A DNA stretch of 64,000 nucleotides from Eucalyptus grandis (lineage: Eukaryota > Streptophyta > Magnoliopsida > Myrtales > Myrtaceae), in NCBI RefSeq assembly GCF_016545825.1, contig NC_052619.1, forward strand, positions 5,161,501 to 5,225,500, given 5' to 3'. This document shows positions 51,446 to 64,000 of the stretch, one piece after another (within the stretch, counting starts at the first letter, position 1; every line of letters starts with the position of its first letter). The notes under the pieces are model-generated. The model saw nothing but the letters and a program-made list of their open reading frames with translations. It had not been told where the DNA came from and did no database searches. A program made the translations under genes and the position numbers.

Positions 51446-54400
51446 CTACAAAGCTGAGAGATGTTCAGACGACGAAATGCATTTCGCCTGCACAGCCAAT
51501 GTCTTCACGGTGCCTCTGCATGGGTCACTATCAAATTCTGCATTTGAGATCCTGACGGAACAGCTATTTCTTCCTTGACAAGCCTGTGACATTGCAGGTA
51601 TAAAATATACACTATCAGGCAGTTGCCAATGGATTAGGATGAAATAAACACTACCATCACGAAGGCCATTCTAGCTAAAGGTCACCATGCTTTGTCGATG
51701 ATTAAGAGCCCCACATCATTACAATTAGAGTAACAACTAATTCAACTAAGAATTTGCCATGCTACATAATAGAACTGAAAGCAAATTTTCCTAATTTTCT
51801 CCACCTTAAGGTAGCATGCTACCATATAGGTTAAAACAAGAATTTAGAACTGCACCAATAATTCACTTGTAGGAAGTGATCAAATGAATATGATGAATAT
51901 GGTTACTTGACTTAATATGATGAGAAAAATGCATACTCCATGGAGCTTCTAAGAGAGATGGTCAAGCTTATCCCCAGTTTCACATTCTACTATTTCTTAG
52001 TCGATGTTTAAATTCCCAGCCCATTGTAAGGAAAAAAGGAGAAAAGCCTCCTCCTTTTTAGTCCGAATTCTAAATAATGAAATTAATTTTGAAAAAAAAA
52101 AAAAAAAAAACAATTGCTCTCATTCTCTGAACCCCAAAATCGGCACACAGATATTGAGTTTTTTTAAATGACCATTAAAGGGTTTTACTGGCTAACAGTA
52201 TCAATAAACTAATCATTCCTCTTATGAAATTCCCCCTATTCTAAGCTTAGTGTACATTTACCTTTGTTACCACCAGCAAGGAATTGGGGGCATGGCAGCT
52301 GCTTTTGCGAAAGTTCTGGCAGCTGCCTTTAGGTGTTCCATAGCTTGCGAATTCTATGGAGGAAATTACATAACCATCTTCGCAGTGCAAATGCATCTCA
52401 GGAGTCATATCATTGATCGAGATTCTTCCCCCCACAGAATCGGGAAGGGACCACTTTTGTACAGGAGGATAGTGTGACTCTGACACTTGACCACAGATGA
52501 TCTCTGAGAAATGTAACTTGATTGATATATCAAATGGATTCCCTCCTGTTTCCTCGAAGATGACGAGTAAATTATCTGACCCCTGGAGCCACGACCGTGG
52601 TATGTGATACCTGTAAATAAGAAACAATAAGCTTGTTGCAGAGACACAGATTTACCATACTGTGAGATTTGTAACTTTATGGCTTCCAGCAAGAACCATA
52701 TGTAAGTGAGGATGAGGAAATGAGCATAATAATAATCCATCAGTAAAGATTGTATGCACTGAAATGAAAAGCAATAAACATGTCGTCAATAAATGTGTAC
52801 CGGGTTTGGGTAGACTTTCCGCAATTTGTGCAGCACTTTTCTGAATTATAGGGTCCGCGATAATCACATATCGGCTGACATCCACCTTTTGGGGCAACTA
52901 GAGTCCAGTATCTTCCTATATGATGGCCATTGACCCAAGCCTGGCCCTTTCCCATGCTACCCAGATCAATAGCAACAGGATCTGTCCCATCTGGGGAATC
53001 AAAGTATGTCTGTTCAACCAATAAAAGACTTTGAGTATTGAGGAGTTCTCATTTGTAATGTTTTATAATGATTACAATTATAAAAACAATGAGTCAACTC
53101 CTGGTCACAATCATATATTAAGGGAATATTGCATGCCAAAAGATGTCAAAGAGTATGGTATTACATGCAAAAACTATCTCTTACAACCAGAATTCATCAT
53201 TGATTGTACTCTCCAAGTGAAGAGGAAAAAGAATAGGAGAGAGAGGGAGAGGCTGGGGGGGGTGATCCAGTTACCTTGTACCAGGAAAATGTGGACGGCA
53301 AGTCATCCTGAGTCAAATAAGTCCATTCTGCCTTCTCATTATCCTCAGTTGTGTATATCTTTAGGAATTCACCTCTAAGCCCAACCTGTATGCAAAATGA
53401 AATGATATAAAAAATACTCTTGCAGAATCAATCACATTCTGATGACAGAGTATTTAATGGCTAGTTAGATAGAGGCAGTGAGATCATAGAAAAAAGAAAA
53501 AGTTCAAGTATTCAGTTGCCAAAGCAGACAACCACTTGATGAGAGAATACAATGGAAACTAAAATTTGCCTTCAAGCATGAGACAGTATGAGCCTGCACA
53601 TGAACTTTAACTTTGTTGCTAGTTGCAAAAGGCATATTATTTCGAAGCACAAAACAAGCATCTAGGTTTTATTCTGCTGCCTGAAGCCTGTCTCTAATAA
53701 CAAAAGCATAAACAATTAAAGCATCAGCATATATATATATATTTACTTATTTATTTATTTAGGAATGAACCTGTTCAAGAAGCTAATCGCCACATGTTCC
53801 ATTCAAGAAATTTCTGATTCATCATTCTCAAGGGATATTGGTTTAATAAGCAAGATAGATCAAGATGAGAACCAGGTTCTCCAGCCTCAAAATTTATACA
53901 GCAGGGGTCAGTATTTGGAGAAGGTTGATAAAACGAAAAAATCAAGGTAAGTTAGTCACAATAAAATTGGGTATAGTCTAAATAGATTCACAAAAATGGT
54001 CTGACAACATTTAAATAATACAGAATCAGATACTCAGATAGAACTGTATGATATGTTGCTGAGACAAGGGCGTACTCAGATCTTTTAGTTTTTATATTGA
54101 TTCACCAACAGTAAGGACGAGTTTCATACTCAGTCAAGAAAGTTCCATGTCTTACCTTTCTTAGAGCTAAAAGCTATCTTGATAAAATAACATGATAGCG
54201 AATTGTGCATAATGTTACAACAGCATAGATAACAATTGCAAACTTGCAAATGAAGAATAATTATACATTGCCAGTGGGCTAGTACTCAATTTGCTGCCAT
54301 GGACAGAATTGTTATTGCAAAGAAGAAAAAATAAGAGATGGGGAAACCGTGTGATAACTTTAGCAGTAACATATTGGAATAACTTGCCTGGTAGGTCCAC

Positions 54401-57400
54401 AGAGATTTTGCAAGGTCCATATCCCCGTCTTTAAATCCAGTAAGCTTTACCTTGCCTCTGAACCCAGCCCCATCTTTCTCAAAAAAGGCACCATAGTTCT
54501 GCACCATGAGATAATATAATAACAGTGTGAAGATCAACATGTCCTTTAATATGACAGTCGTCAGACCGTACAAAAAAGAGCAACTGGAAAGTATCACTTC
54601 ACATATAAATACCCCAGTGAAAAAAGTACAGCGACTGCGAAATATTACAGATTACAAAAATACCTACAAGAACTGCCACCATGAAGATACCTCAAAATCC
54701 AAAGTACCTTCTTTCAGACTAGGGTTAAGTGCACTAGACATTTAAAAACTTGTCACGAAAGTGCAACCGAGTCTTGTAACTTTCAAAAAGTGCAATAAAG
54801 TCCTTTCATTAATAGCACTTCCATGACAGTTTTAGGATTCAATTGCACTTTCATGACAAATATTAGGACTTAATTGCACTTTTTGAAAGTTTTAGGACTC
54901 AATTGCACTTTCATGATAAATTTTAGGACTTCTAATATACTTATTCCTTTAGACTAATATTAGTTTCTGAGAAAACTATGAAGATGACACTTCAAATAAT
55001 TCCTTTTGTGTTCTTCTCCAATTGTCTTCCCTTATTTATTTTTTCTTTCAGGAAACCATGTCAATGCCAAACTGTATTAAGCCACTACTTTTTCCCTTGT
55101 GTCCAACATCTATGGCAAAGCAGGCAAGACAAGTGCCAATTTCACTTATTCTGTCACATTGGCCCATTACAGGTAGACACAGCATTCTTCCCAAGTGAAT
55201 GCAGTCAAGCAAACTGTGGAAAGCCCAAGTTTTACTTAATTTGTTGGAAATAACCCAATAGTTACCAGCCACGAGACTACCACATAGTCGGCAATCCTTT
55301 CTGTAAAAATGGCACAAACCAATAAAAATGACACTGCTGTGCTCACAAGCCTGCCAAGGAACAAAGATTTACCTGTAACCCGACCGTTTGTGATAGCAGA
55401 ACTAGATCATTATATCCTTGCAGAAGATCAACAGGCTGCACTGCCTTGACCCAATGACCGAAAGTACTGCCTACAGTTGAATTAAACATAAAATTGGCTT
55501 AGCAGATATAGTTTCAACCAGTAAGCAGTACATATGATAAAGACGAGCAAAATCCACTTACACTGCTGAAAAACAATAACATACCTACAACTGCAAGACC
55601 CCAGATATTAATTCCAGGAAGCTACTGCTGTGGAGAGATATTTTTCATATTATAATTTATTAGCTGTTTTTTATATCTAGTGCTTCTCTCTAACGGCCCC
55701 ACATACTACATGCAGGTAACATTCTGCAACTTCTTGATCTGAAGAACCTAAATCAGTACTGCTAGAGTACTTATAAATTTACTATACCTTCATCAATCCA
55801 ACCTGTTCAGCTTTCAATTAGTGCAGTAGTCTCACCATTTCCATACAGTATTAGAGCAAGCGGTCATGTGCAAGCTCTCTAACCTCTCATTTACCTCCTG
55901 ACTTAAAATTTCACTCTTCAATATTAGGGCCAAACCCAACATATGCGTGAGGGAGAGAACTGGAGTTTTAAAAATATCAACTATGTCTCTATATAACATA
56001 TCTAAGTTCTTAGATAAGTTGACAGCGATCCTATAATTTCAATAAGTATAATACACACTATAGGTTGTTAGCATCGGAATACCCATTAAATACACCAGTA
56101 CATTGCATTCCTATACCAAGGGATCAAAAATTGAAATCTAAAAAGAAAAAGAAATGATGTGATAATTGGGGATATAAAAGACCAGCCCCCACAGAGCATG
56201 TGTTAAGCATTCTTATGAACTTATGCTGAAAATAATGAACCTCGCACTTCTCTGAGTTTAATAAATTTTTCTTTGAACCAATGGTTTGAAATTAATCACC
56301 TTGGTAAAATCTGTTGACCTAGTGTGCAATGATCAAATTGATGAGATGATGAGGGAAGCCCTGACCATTATAAACAAGAACTTCCTAGTAACTTGTGAAA
56401 TATATGTAAACAAGAAAAGCTATGCATACTGCTTGAAGGGCAGAGGCTACTAAAATGGTCCGCACGAGGACAGAGATTCATATGCTAGAAATTGTGACTG
56501 ATATCTTCATGTTGTACAGATTTAGCTTACTCTGTTCTTAAATGGGTGCACAATGGTAGTAGTCTGCTTTCTCCCTCAATTAAATATTCATTATCGAGTG
56601 GGTTTATGTAATTTATTATTGATATACTGCTCTTTGTAGTGCATTTCATTCTTACTTTTTCTTTTTTTTTGGCCAGTGTGCATCCATTCTTTTACTAACA
56701 TACTTGTGCATGGCATGAGAGCATGTGGCAAGCAGAGGGAGAGACAGGACAACAATTACCAAGAAGAGAAAAACAAGAGATCAGATACCTGCCAACTGCC
56801 CATTGACAAATACACGTAGGACATCACGGATGCTGTCAATTATAACAGTTGGCCTCATGTCCTTTTCCTTCCAAAAGGCGATATCATCTTCGGAGACGTA
56901 AATTCTTGATAGAGGAATATTGAGATGTCAGATAAGCCAATGAATACATAACAGATTTGGTGAAAAGATAAAAACAAAATATAAAATCAGAAATGCAAAC
57001 TTTTGCCAACATCCATGATACCATCAGCCAAAAGCTGAATCCGAGCTAGAAGAATCTTATGAGGAAAGTACAAAGGGCAGTGCAATCACACTAGATGTGA
57101 GTCAGCATGATGTTGCACTATTCTGTTAAATGGCTCATAGAATACATTGATGTCCAAAATTTGCAACAAACTGCAAAATTGGATCAGTCCTGAAGAGTTT
57201 ATCCAAAGTTACAGGCATTTGAGGGATGGACTTAAAGGGTTCATGAGTTGTTAGCAATGTTTTCTAACACAGATCTTTCCCGACTCAATGGTCAACCAGT
57301 TCAGACAGTTGAACTGCGTGGTCAATCAAGTTGGATAGCTTACTAATAAATGTGATGTGATATGTGTGTGTGCGTACTTGGACACCAATATGAGCACCCC

Positions 57401-60400
57401 TCCAGTGGTTGTGGAGCTCTCGCCTTAATGAGGTCCCTCAGCTCTTCATATTTTTGCACCAGGTGAAACACTTGGCCAAAGGTCCGGTCAAACTAGTGAA
57501 CAGTTCAACAATTGGGCAGTTGAACCACGACAACACAGGGGTTGACCAGATCTTGACCAATCTGGGTGAATAGGAAAAACCCAAATGGGCCATAATCAGT
57601 TCCCAGTCCAACCGGCCGAACCAGCCAGCCCGGTCCAGGTTTGAAAACACCGGTTGTAAGAGGTCCCAAATCTCCATCTGAGATGAAGAGGCCTGACTAT
57701 TTTTACATAAACCAGCCAAGTGAGCAATCACGAATCCTGTATCTTCTATTGAAGGTGGGAGGCTCTAATAATGTGCACTAAGAGCTGCCTAGTGCATACT
57801 CGATACATGTCTATGAAGCAAAACCAGAAGCAGAACTTGGAACTGAGAATTAGATATTATTAACAAATAAAACCAGTAGACACTTAAGGAGCCTCTGCCC
57901 AAAATTGACGTATCTTCATACATGCATAAAAATCATTAATACACAGATGCAAAGAACAACCCCGAACAAACAGTTAGAAGAGCGTGCAGTGAAAGGCCCT
58001 CAGTAAATGTCATCTACGGCACGAAAACCCACTCCTATGTATAATAGGATAAATAATGCAACAAATGACAGAAGAATTGACAGCTCAGTAATAACTCAAA
58101 TTAAAGATACTATCGCAAATAGGTAGACAAAAGCTAAAATCCATGACAGCTAAAACTGGGAGCAAGATAACACCATACCGAGTGAAATGCCACAGATAAT
58201 CAGAAAGATCCTTTGTAACATTTAAGTGCTCTAAAATGCCTTCAACCGTAAAATTGGTGGGGCTCCAAACACTAATTGGCTCTTGTGACCACGTCCATGA
58301 TTTGCCAAAATAACAAGTCCCACTTGTTTTCTTTATTTTATCCCCAGAAACAATAGAATTAAGGGGCAATTCATTTGCTGTTGATTTGATGGAAGTTTGT
58401 GCTGCAACCTGGTCGAGACATGAAGACAGGAAGATGTAATCAGATCTCAGGAAGATATCCTCCAGACTTCTTTTCCCTTCATATTCATACGTAATAAATG
58501 GCAGAAAGTACAAGTAGCAGAAATGCAATTTGTATGTGATACTGAGCAGATAGACAGTAGGGATGTGTGACCGAAAGGAAAAATCTGAGGTATATAGAAG
58601 GAGGGAGAATTACTTCTAGCTCAACCACAACATTTTTTTATTTTTTTTGGTGACCGAGGATCCACCAGAGCATGCCCTTGTCGGCTTACGCCGATTCGGG
58701 GTCTCACGGGCCTCCGCGATGGAAGCCCAACAGCGACTATACCTCGGGGGAAGCTGGCCCAGCAACCCACCGCCAAGGCCCCCCACTTAAATCGCTAGCA
58801 CCACGGGGATTCAAACTCTCGACTGCATCGAAGCAGGGGAGAACAAATACCAGCGCGGCTGCCCACGGATGGGTAACCACAACATATTTTATCTCAGAAC
58901 AAAACCAAAGTAGACTTATCCTAGAGTATTTTGTCTGCGCAAAGTCAAATCATTAAATATAACCAGACTAGATTTCATTTACATTAGATAAGCATCTCAA
59001 AAGAGCTAAGAGAATCTACATTACATAAGTCAACTACTTCAGATGATTCACCATATTCAATTGCTAGAACGCCATTCCTAGTTCTAACAACTTGTTCCAG
59101 AGTTAAAACCATACCTTGGCAGTGTTGAAAACCACATTCCTGCAGTCTGGTAATATACTCACAGACCATGGAGGTAAAATATACGCCTGGCCAAGAAAGT
59201 GGACTGTAGCGGATCTATGTTCATCTATATTTGCAAGAAATGCAGAGCAGACTCCTTGACCTGTATACCTAGTCAAGTTATGGCCTTCGATGTGATTGTT
59301 TCCATGGTACACATGTGCCTGAGAAGAAAAATAAGAAAAAAAAAAAAACTTTTACCAAATAATGAAATAGGCTACTCTGGTAGCCTTATACTAAAAGATG
59401 CATGAAAATGAGGTTTCCGAGAAAATGAAGCATTCATGAACAATATTGAAAGTTATGGCTCACAACATCTGGCCTGAAGGCCAAGAAAAGCCGGTAGCCA
59501 TTCCAGAAAACCACTTAAAACTTACAGACAGTAAATAGATTCTTTCAATTCAATTAATAATATGGCTGAAACACTGTACCATGCAGTGACAAGTAGTAAC
59601 CCCAGCTCAATAATTATTATCCTAAGAGAATGTGCAGAAATTGATTTCTGACTGATGGTGATGTATCACCGAAAGAGGAAAACTAAAATAAAGGGCAAGC
59701 CAAGTAGCCATCTTTTGCGCACCACACATCAGAATAATACTTTGATATGCTCATTCTTTTGAGGAGAACCTACTGAACATGAAATCAAAGAATTTTTATA
59801 ATGAAGCATCATCAAGAGGCACAGAGATGGACTCTGACAGATAAAGCAGAAAACATGGACATCAGGCCATTTAAAGAATTTATGAGGTATTTGAATAAAG
59901 AAAATTGCATAGTCAACATGCCATTCAGTCTTTGCATAGTCCACATCTAATCAGTCTGCAGCCAGCAAAAGACAAAAAAAAGAACATGCCAATCAGTCAA
60001 CCAAGGGTAGACCACAACCTCTTGCTTTGGCCCCAATTTTAGATACTGTGCTGCATCAGAAGCAACAAGGGCCGCTTCGCAAAGCCTTATTGCAGCATGC
60101 AAATCTTTCAAATGCCCCCATTTCGGCTGGCTCAGAAGACCTAGGTAGAAATATAATAATTGTTACTCTAGAGCATTTGAAATTAATGTGACCTTAAGAT
60201 GGCAATGAAGCTCCATACTTTCACCTCCATAGAAGAGATGTCTAAGTGTGCACACTTGTGCGTGATATGTATATAGATGCATAAATATTCTCAAAAGTAT
60301 TTCTGCCTACCATATTCATCAAGCGGAGCATCATAGTCATAGCTTGTAACATAGAATGGCCCCCCAGAAGTTCGGCCAAAGTTTGTCCCTCCAAAATACT

Positions 60401-63400
60401 GCAACCATGAATCACATGCATAAACGCAGCATCAGTCATCAGTGAATGCTCATCATTATCATTGATCTTAGCTAAAATGGTTCTTTCAACTTTCAGCAAA
60501 TCTACTCATATACAGTCCTAATTTAAGAATTTATCTCTTTTTATTGTAAAAGCCTAATAGTTTGTCAAGCCAAATGCCTTCCAGCCACGAGATCTTCTAA
60601 TTCCCTAATATAGCTACAACCATTTATGAGATCTAGGCATTTGCTGCAAAATATAAGGGGGAGGAAAGGAAAAGAAGAACCTTCAGACATAACCAATATC
60701 AGCACGCACTTAAAGCAAGTAAAAGACATGATAGAAAAGGCCAATAGCAATAATCAAAGTTTTGATCATACCATATAATAGTTTTGAAAGCTTCCACCCC
60801 GTTCGAAAAAGCGGGCAACTGCAAAAGCAAGATCTTCAGCAGGTCTATGTGGTAATCTTCCACCCCATGATGCAAACCTTCATACAAAGGTCCAAGAGCG
60901 CAATTCAGTAAGTAAGGCTCTGTTGCATTAATGAAACTGTTTCCATTTGGAAAACGATTTCGTCAGAAATTTTCATGAAGAACAACATACAAGGTAATGT
61001 TTTCCAGTATTTGGCATGTATCTTGGTTCCCAGACACGAGGAGAAGTGATGTTAAGTGTAGTAGACAATTGTGCAAGACATCCATCAAAACATGGGAATC
61101 AAGTTTTAGTAGCACTAAGTAAAACTCTAGTTTATTATAAAACGGTAGCTCACAATGGATTTTTTGCTATCAGAATCCTTACTAAACCAAAATTCTCATG
61201 TCATGGGAACTTGTCAGTAAAATCTGATTTCTAAACAAAACTTAAAACTGTTTCCAATCAGTAATATCCAAGAGAAAACAAACAAGTGATGGTTTAAATA
61301 AAGATTTTGCATTTTCTAGCATTTGTTACCTCAAATATTAGAAAACAAAAGCAAAAACATTTGCAAGGATCATTTTGGTGCTTTTAGAAAAGTCTTTCAT
61401 AAAATCTAAATCTTGATAAGAGTAGGAAAACATTTGACAAACATGTCATTTTGGTCTTTTAAATGAGGAAGTGGAAACAATTTAATGTCATAAACAGAAT
61501 TTTGATACTGTGTCAGAATCTTCTGGATCATGCCATCAACATATGCCTCAGAAAATTTCCACTTTTGCAACACGGTAGGACAACATTCCAGAGGGTAAAT
61601 CCTCCAAACTTCTTCACCATCTCATTGGGAGAAAAAGAAAATAAATATTTCTAGAATGAGGTTTGCTATTTCCAATTTGAAACCAATCTTTTCCTTTCCT
61701 TATACACCTCGGCTTCTATTCTTTGCTTGTTATTTTCTTAGCCTTTTGGTCCTTATACCTATCTATCATTCTATAGAGTTACTTCCTCAAATATAATACT
61801 TTCTTATCACAAAAGAAGAAGTGTCACCACAGATACAGTAATGTTCAGCCATCAAAATGAATAGTTTCTCTCAAATTACATGTGCCTCATACTAGAAACA
61901 ACATATTGTAAATGACATTCCTGGAAAAGATGCAAAAGAAGACGCATATTCTTACCAGCCATCCCAATCTTCTGTCCAAAGTGTTGGTTTGTCATAGGAA
62001 TTAGGCTTAAATCCATCACAGTAATAACCATTGCAAGCATTTATCTGTTAAAGAAAATTTGAAAACTCATCACAATTACCAAAATTTACAGTAAAAGCAA
62101 AAAATTATTCACTTACCAAAAGTTTCTTTGCCCAATGCACTCATTGCTAATTCATAACACATGCCAGATTTCCATCGTGACAAAAAAGGGGGGAATAACT
62201 TACAATAGTTTCGGGGGCATCAGCCTGCTGGCACATGACCCATGGAACCCTAGCACCAAGCTCAATAGCCATCCTTGCAGCCCATTTGACATAATTCTTT
62301 CCCCTTTGCCCATAGGACCATTCAATGTTCCCATACTCATTCTCAACCTGACAGTTCTTCTTGTTATTATGCATGTAGTAAGACACAATAGGCAACGGGG
62401 CAAAGAGCCCAGCAAGGAATATCTTTAATCTTTTACATTATGTTTCAGTAATGAGAAGGTCCACCACCACCAACTGATTAACAAATCAAAGCATTAGATC
62501 CACAATTGAGCATTCAGATAGAACATTCAGACAGGAAATGATTCAGGATCTGCAGCTGACTTTAAACATCTGATATGGCTATTTAATTTCAGTATAGATT
62601 TAGGTCCCCATAAAAAAGGATATCAGACATGATTCACCAGAACTGTAAAGAGTATGGTTTTTGTCCAAATAAAATGTCCAATGACTTGGAGAGCATATAA
62701 TTAAGCATTTTGTAGAATATTACCACTTCAAAATCATCTACAAACCTGCAACATGATAATGGGGCCACCTTGCCAAGAGAAGAGCATCTCCTCACGCATT
62801 AGATCCACAATTTTTCTGACAAACCGCTCCATCTCAACCTGGAAGATGTAACTTGTTTGAATACTTAAATATCAAAACAACTCTTCATCTAACAATTTGC
62901 ACTTTTAGAACAATTGGCAGTGATTACACAAAATTTTAGATGGTGATAGAGCAGAAGGTCCTAAGTCTAAATCCACTCTATATATTCCACACTTTAGTCT
63001 TAGGTCAATTTTCAGCCTATGCATGAGAGGAGTATTAGAATACTTAAAAATAAACTATGCTTTCATCTAACAGTTTGAGCTTTTAGAATGACATTAGTCT
63101 CAGAAATTTTACAGGACTCAATGAAACTCCAACAGTAAATGCACTTTTTAAGTTCTTGTCTGCAAAAAACCACCAATCAAAATTTAATTGTGAGGGTGAC
63201 ATTACACTTTCTTTTTCTTAACAGAAACTATAACTAAATGATAAATCCAACAAAAAGCCAGATAAGACACTTTGTGCTGTGAAACGTTCTCTCACTCACC
63301 ACTCAACCAAGACACTAGGTCTATTTTTATGGGTAGGGTGGTAGTTAAATAGATTTTAGATCAGTTGGATCAGCACCAATCTATTAGGCCTACCCATTAA

Positions 63401-63976
63401 AGGTTTCCCAGCACTTTAGCTTTGACAGTTCATAAACTTTTTAATCCATTCCAGGACAGATGGAAAGCTTATTACAAGCTCATCAAAGTCAAGTCCAATT
63501 TTGGATTGTTAAGGGCCAGTTTTCTTATCTTAGGCCAGTTGTTCTTGTCTGTTTGAAATCTAGATTCCTGTTTTCTATGTAATTTGAATTTCTAATTAAT
63601 TTAGGCCCACTTTAGCTAATCTTTACATTTAAAAACAGCTAAAGATTAACCTGTTCTGAAGCAGAAAGGGAACCAGCCTTGGACCTGTCGGTTCTAGAAC
63701 CAGCGAGTCCTTCCCTAATTACAGGTTTTTTGAGCCGATCCATCTGATCCATTCTCACCCTTATTTAAGACCCTGCCTAGTAAAATGATGCATTTAATCA
63801 AGACCTTTGGAGAATCTATATAATGTTCCTACCTCATACTATACTTAACAGAGGAAAAAAGAACTTGTGTGCTCTAAAGAGGTACTCTCAGCACATTTGC
63901 CAAATTTACCTTGAAAAGTACATTGTCCGTTCGAAATTCAATGCCAGGGATATCCCGGAGCCACACTGGGAAGCCT
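51446..63976 (-). CDS. BGAL9: Beta-galactosidase, BGAL9-type, GH35 with SUEL lectin domain (5'-partial)
   Basis: Sixteen exons in transcript order: 63910-63976, 62746-62838, 62204-62347, 61956-62044, 60772-60877, 60311-60398, 60019-60140, 59115-59318, 58179-58408, 56789-56904, 55373-55470, 54388-54498, 53275-53385, 52801-53009, 52262-52610, 51446-51583. They give about 757 residues in one frame; the N-terminal exons, including the expected signal peptide, lie beyond 64000. It is a secreted apoplastic enzyme releasing terminal beta-galactose from cell-wall polymers. The GH35 signature [13 protein letters not shown] carries the acid/base Glu; the nucleophile Glu is in LWTEDWDGW. Also seen are [25 protein letters not shown], the jelly-roll motif GRGQ-like [16 protein letters not shown] and the cysteine-rich C-terminal SUEL/galactose-lectin domain ([32 protein letters not shown]). 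The short tail [10 protein letters not shown] follows the last lectin Cys. Introns carry a SINE, a hAT-like and a MULE-like element. Confidence 0.95.
53386..54387 (-). other. GC-AG intron of BGAL9
   Basis: The exon 54388-54498 ends ...TGGACCTACCAG and is followed by GCAAGT, so the donor is CAG|GCAAGT. The acceptor GCATACAG precedes VGLRGEF. Joining reproduces the conserved W-T-Y-Q-V-G-L and keeps phase 0. There is no in-frame GT alternative close by. The intron contains an (AT)n run at about 53729-53741. Confidence 0.85.
54722..54947. mobile_element. MULE-like MITE (226 bp) in a BGAL9 intron
   Basis: An almost complete hairpin. The left arm GGGTTAAGTGCACTAGACAT ... CGAAAGTGCAACCGAGTC pairs with the right arm reversed GGAATAAGTATATTAGAAGT ... 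TGAAAGTGCAATTGAGTCC. Flanking 9-mers TTCAGACTA (54713-54721) and TTTAGACTA (54948-54956) differ at one base, the 9-bp duplication expected of Mutator-like elements. The arms are related to those of the element 18617-19487, but the GC-rich core is absent. Confidence 0.75.
57255..57652. mobile_element. hAT-like non-autonomous element in a BGAL9 intron
   Basis: The ends CAATGTTTTCTAAC (left) and, reversed at the right, CGGTGTTTTCAAACC match the CARTGTTTTC style of hAT terminal repeats. Flanking octamers GTTGTTAG (57247-57254) and GTTGTAAG (57653-57660) differ at one base, as expected for an 8-bp hAT duplication that has aged. The interior holds subterminal CCGGT/GGTTGAAC-type motifs and no transposase frame. 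It lies between exons 56789-56904 and 58179-58408. Confidence 0.6.
58634..58874 (-). mobile_element. tRNA-derived SINE in a BGAL9 intron
   Basis: A 241-base insertion whose minus strand begins ACCCATCCGTGGGCAGCC. It contains a B-box-like GAGTTTGAATCCCC about 70 bases in, preceded by an A-box-like segment, and ends in an A-rich tail (plus-strand T-run at 58634-58648). It is bounded by a perfect 11-bp target duplication AACCACAACAT (58623-58633 and 58875-58885). The body is GC-rich against an AT-rich intron. The structure is that of a Pol III-type short retroposon moved by LINE machinery. No ORF. It is oriented the same way as BGAL9. Confidence 0.8.
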
Positions 63977-64000
63977 CTGCAAAATTATAGCCCACAATTC

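Noticed and set aside
58634..58874. Possible tRNA gene
   Set aside because: Only B-box-like sequence is present; no cloverleaf can be drawn, and the A-tail plus flanking duplication identify a SINE.
63280..63880. GC-richer block in the first BGAL9 intron of the window, suspected of being a transposon
   Set aside because: No inverted ends or target duplications could be matched; left unannotated.

Overview
This window is nuclear DNA of a flowering plant, most probably a dicot. Genes are split into many short exons by AT-rich GT-AG introns (two are GC-AG). Every recognisable product is a plant nuclear-encoded eukaryotic protein, and the spacers are filled with small non-autonomous transposons. 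I cannot name the species from sequence alone.

Layout: (1) 1-15570, plus strand: 24 exons of UTP20, the giant SSU-processome protein of 18S rRNA maturation; the 5' end lies outside the window. (2) 15571-19560: UTP20 3' region, then a cluster of terminal-inverted-repeat (TIR) elements. (3) 20105-21735, plus: SICKLE-like proline/glycine-rich protein (miRNA/splicing factor), two exons. (4) 21736-24486: spacer with another element. (5) 24487-25889, minus: single-exon PLS-class PPR protein with an apparent one-base frameshift near its C-terminus. (6) 25890-30400: gene-poor repeat-rich spacer. (7) 31006-34963, plus: NIPA magnesium transporter, 8 exons. (8) 36637-36879, minus: SEC61 beta, with a 2.3 kb intron in its 5' leader. 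(9) 40782-48776, minus: complete ORC4, 16 exons, 416 aa, with an E2F/site II promoter signature. (10) 50081-50873: relics of F-box genes in a ~0.3 kb tandem duplication, plus an unrecognised ORF. (11) 51446-63976, minus: 16 exons of a BGAL9-type GH35 beta-galactosidase with C-terminal SUEL lectin domain; its 5' end lies outside the window.

The genes are unrelated housekeeping neighbours (rRNA processing, RNA metabolism, organelle RNA, Mg transport, ER translocation, DNA replication, cell wall) and form no pathway. I rebuilt exon-intron structures by hand from splice sites, frame continuity and family conservation. All reconstructed reading frames stay open from end to end except that of the PPR gene.

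The most distinctive content is the mobile-element fraction. It includes a SINE with a perfect 11-bp target duplication, a hAT-like element with an 8-bp duplication, Mutator-like TIR elements with 9-bp duplications (one core-less derivative inside BGAL9), and a four-copy family with arms related to TTCCCGGGAACAA. Several elements carry unusual GC-rich cores between AT-rich arms. I found no CRISPR array, operon, rRNA gene, bona fide tRNA gene or clearly new biological system.
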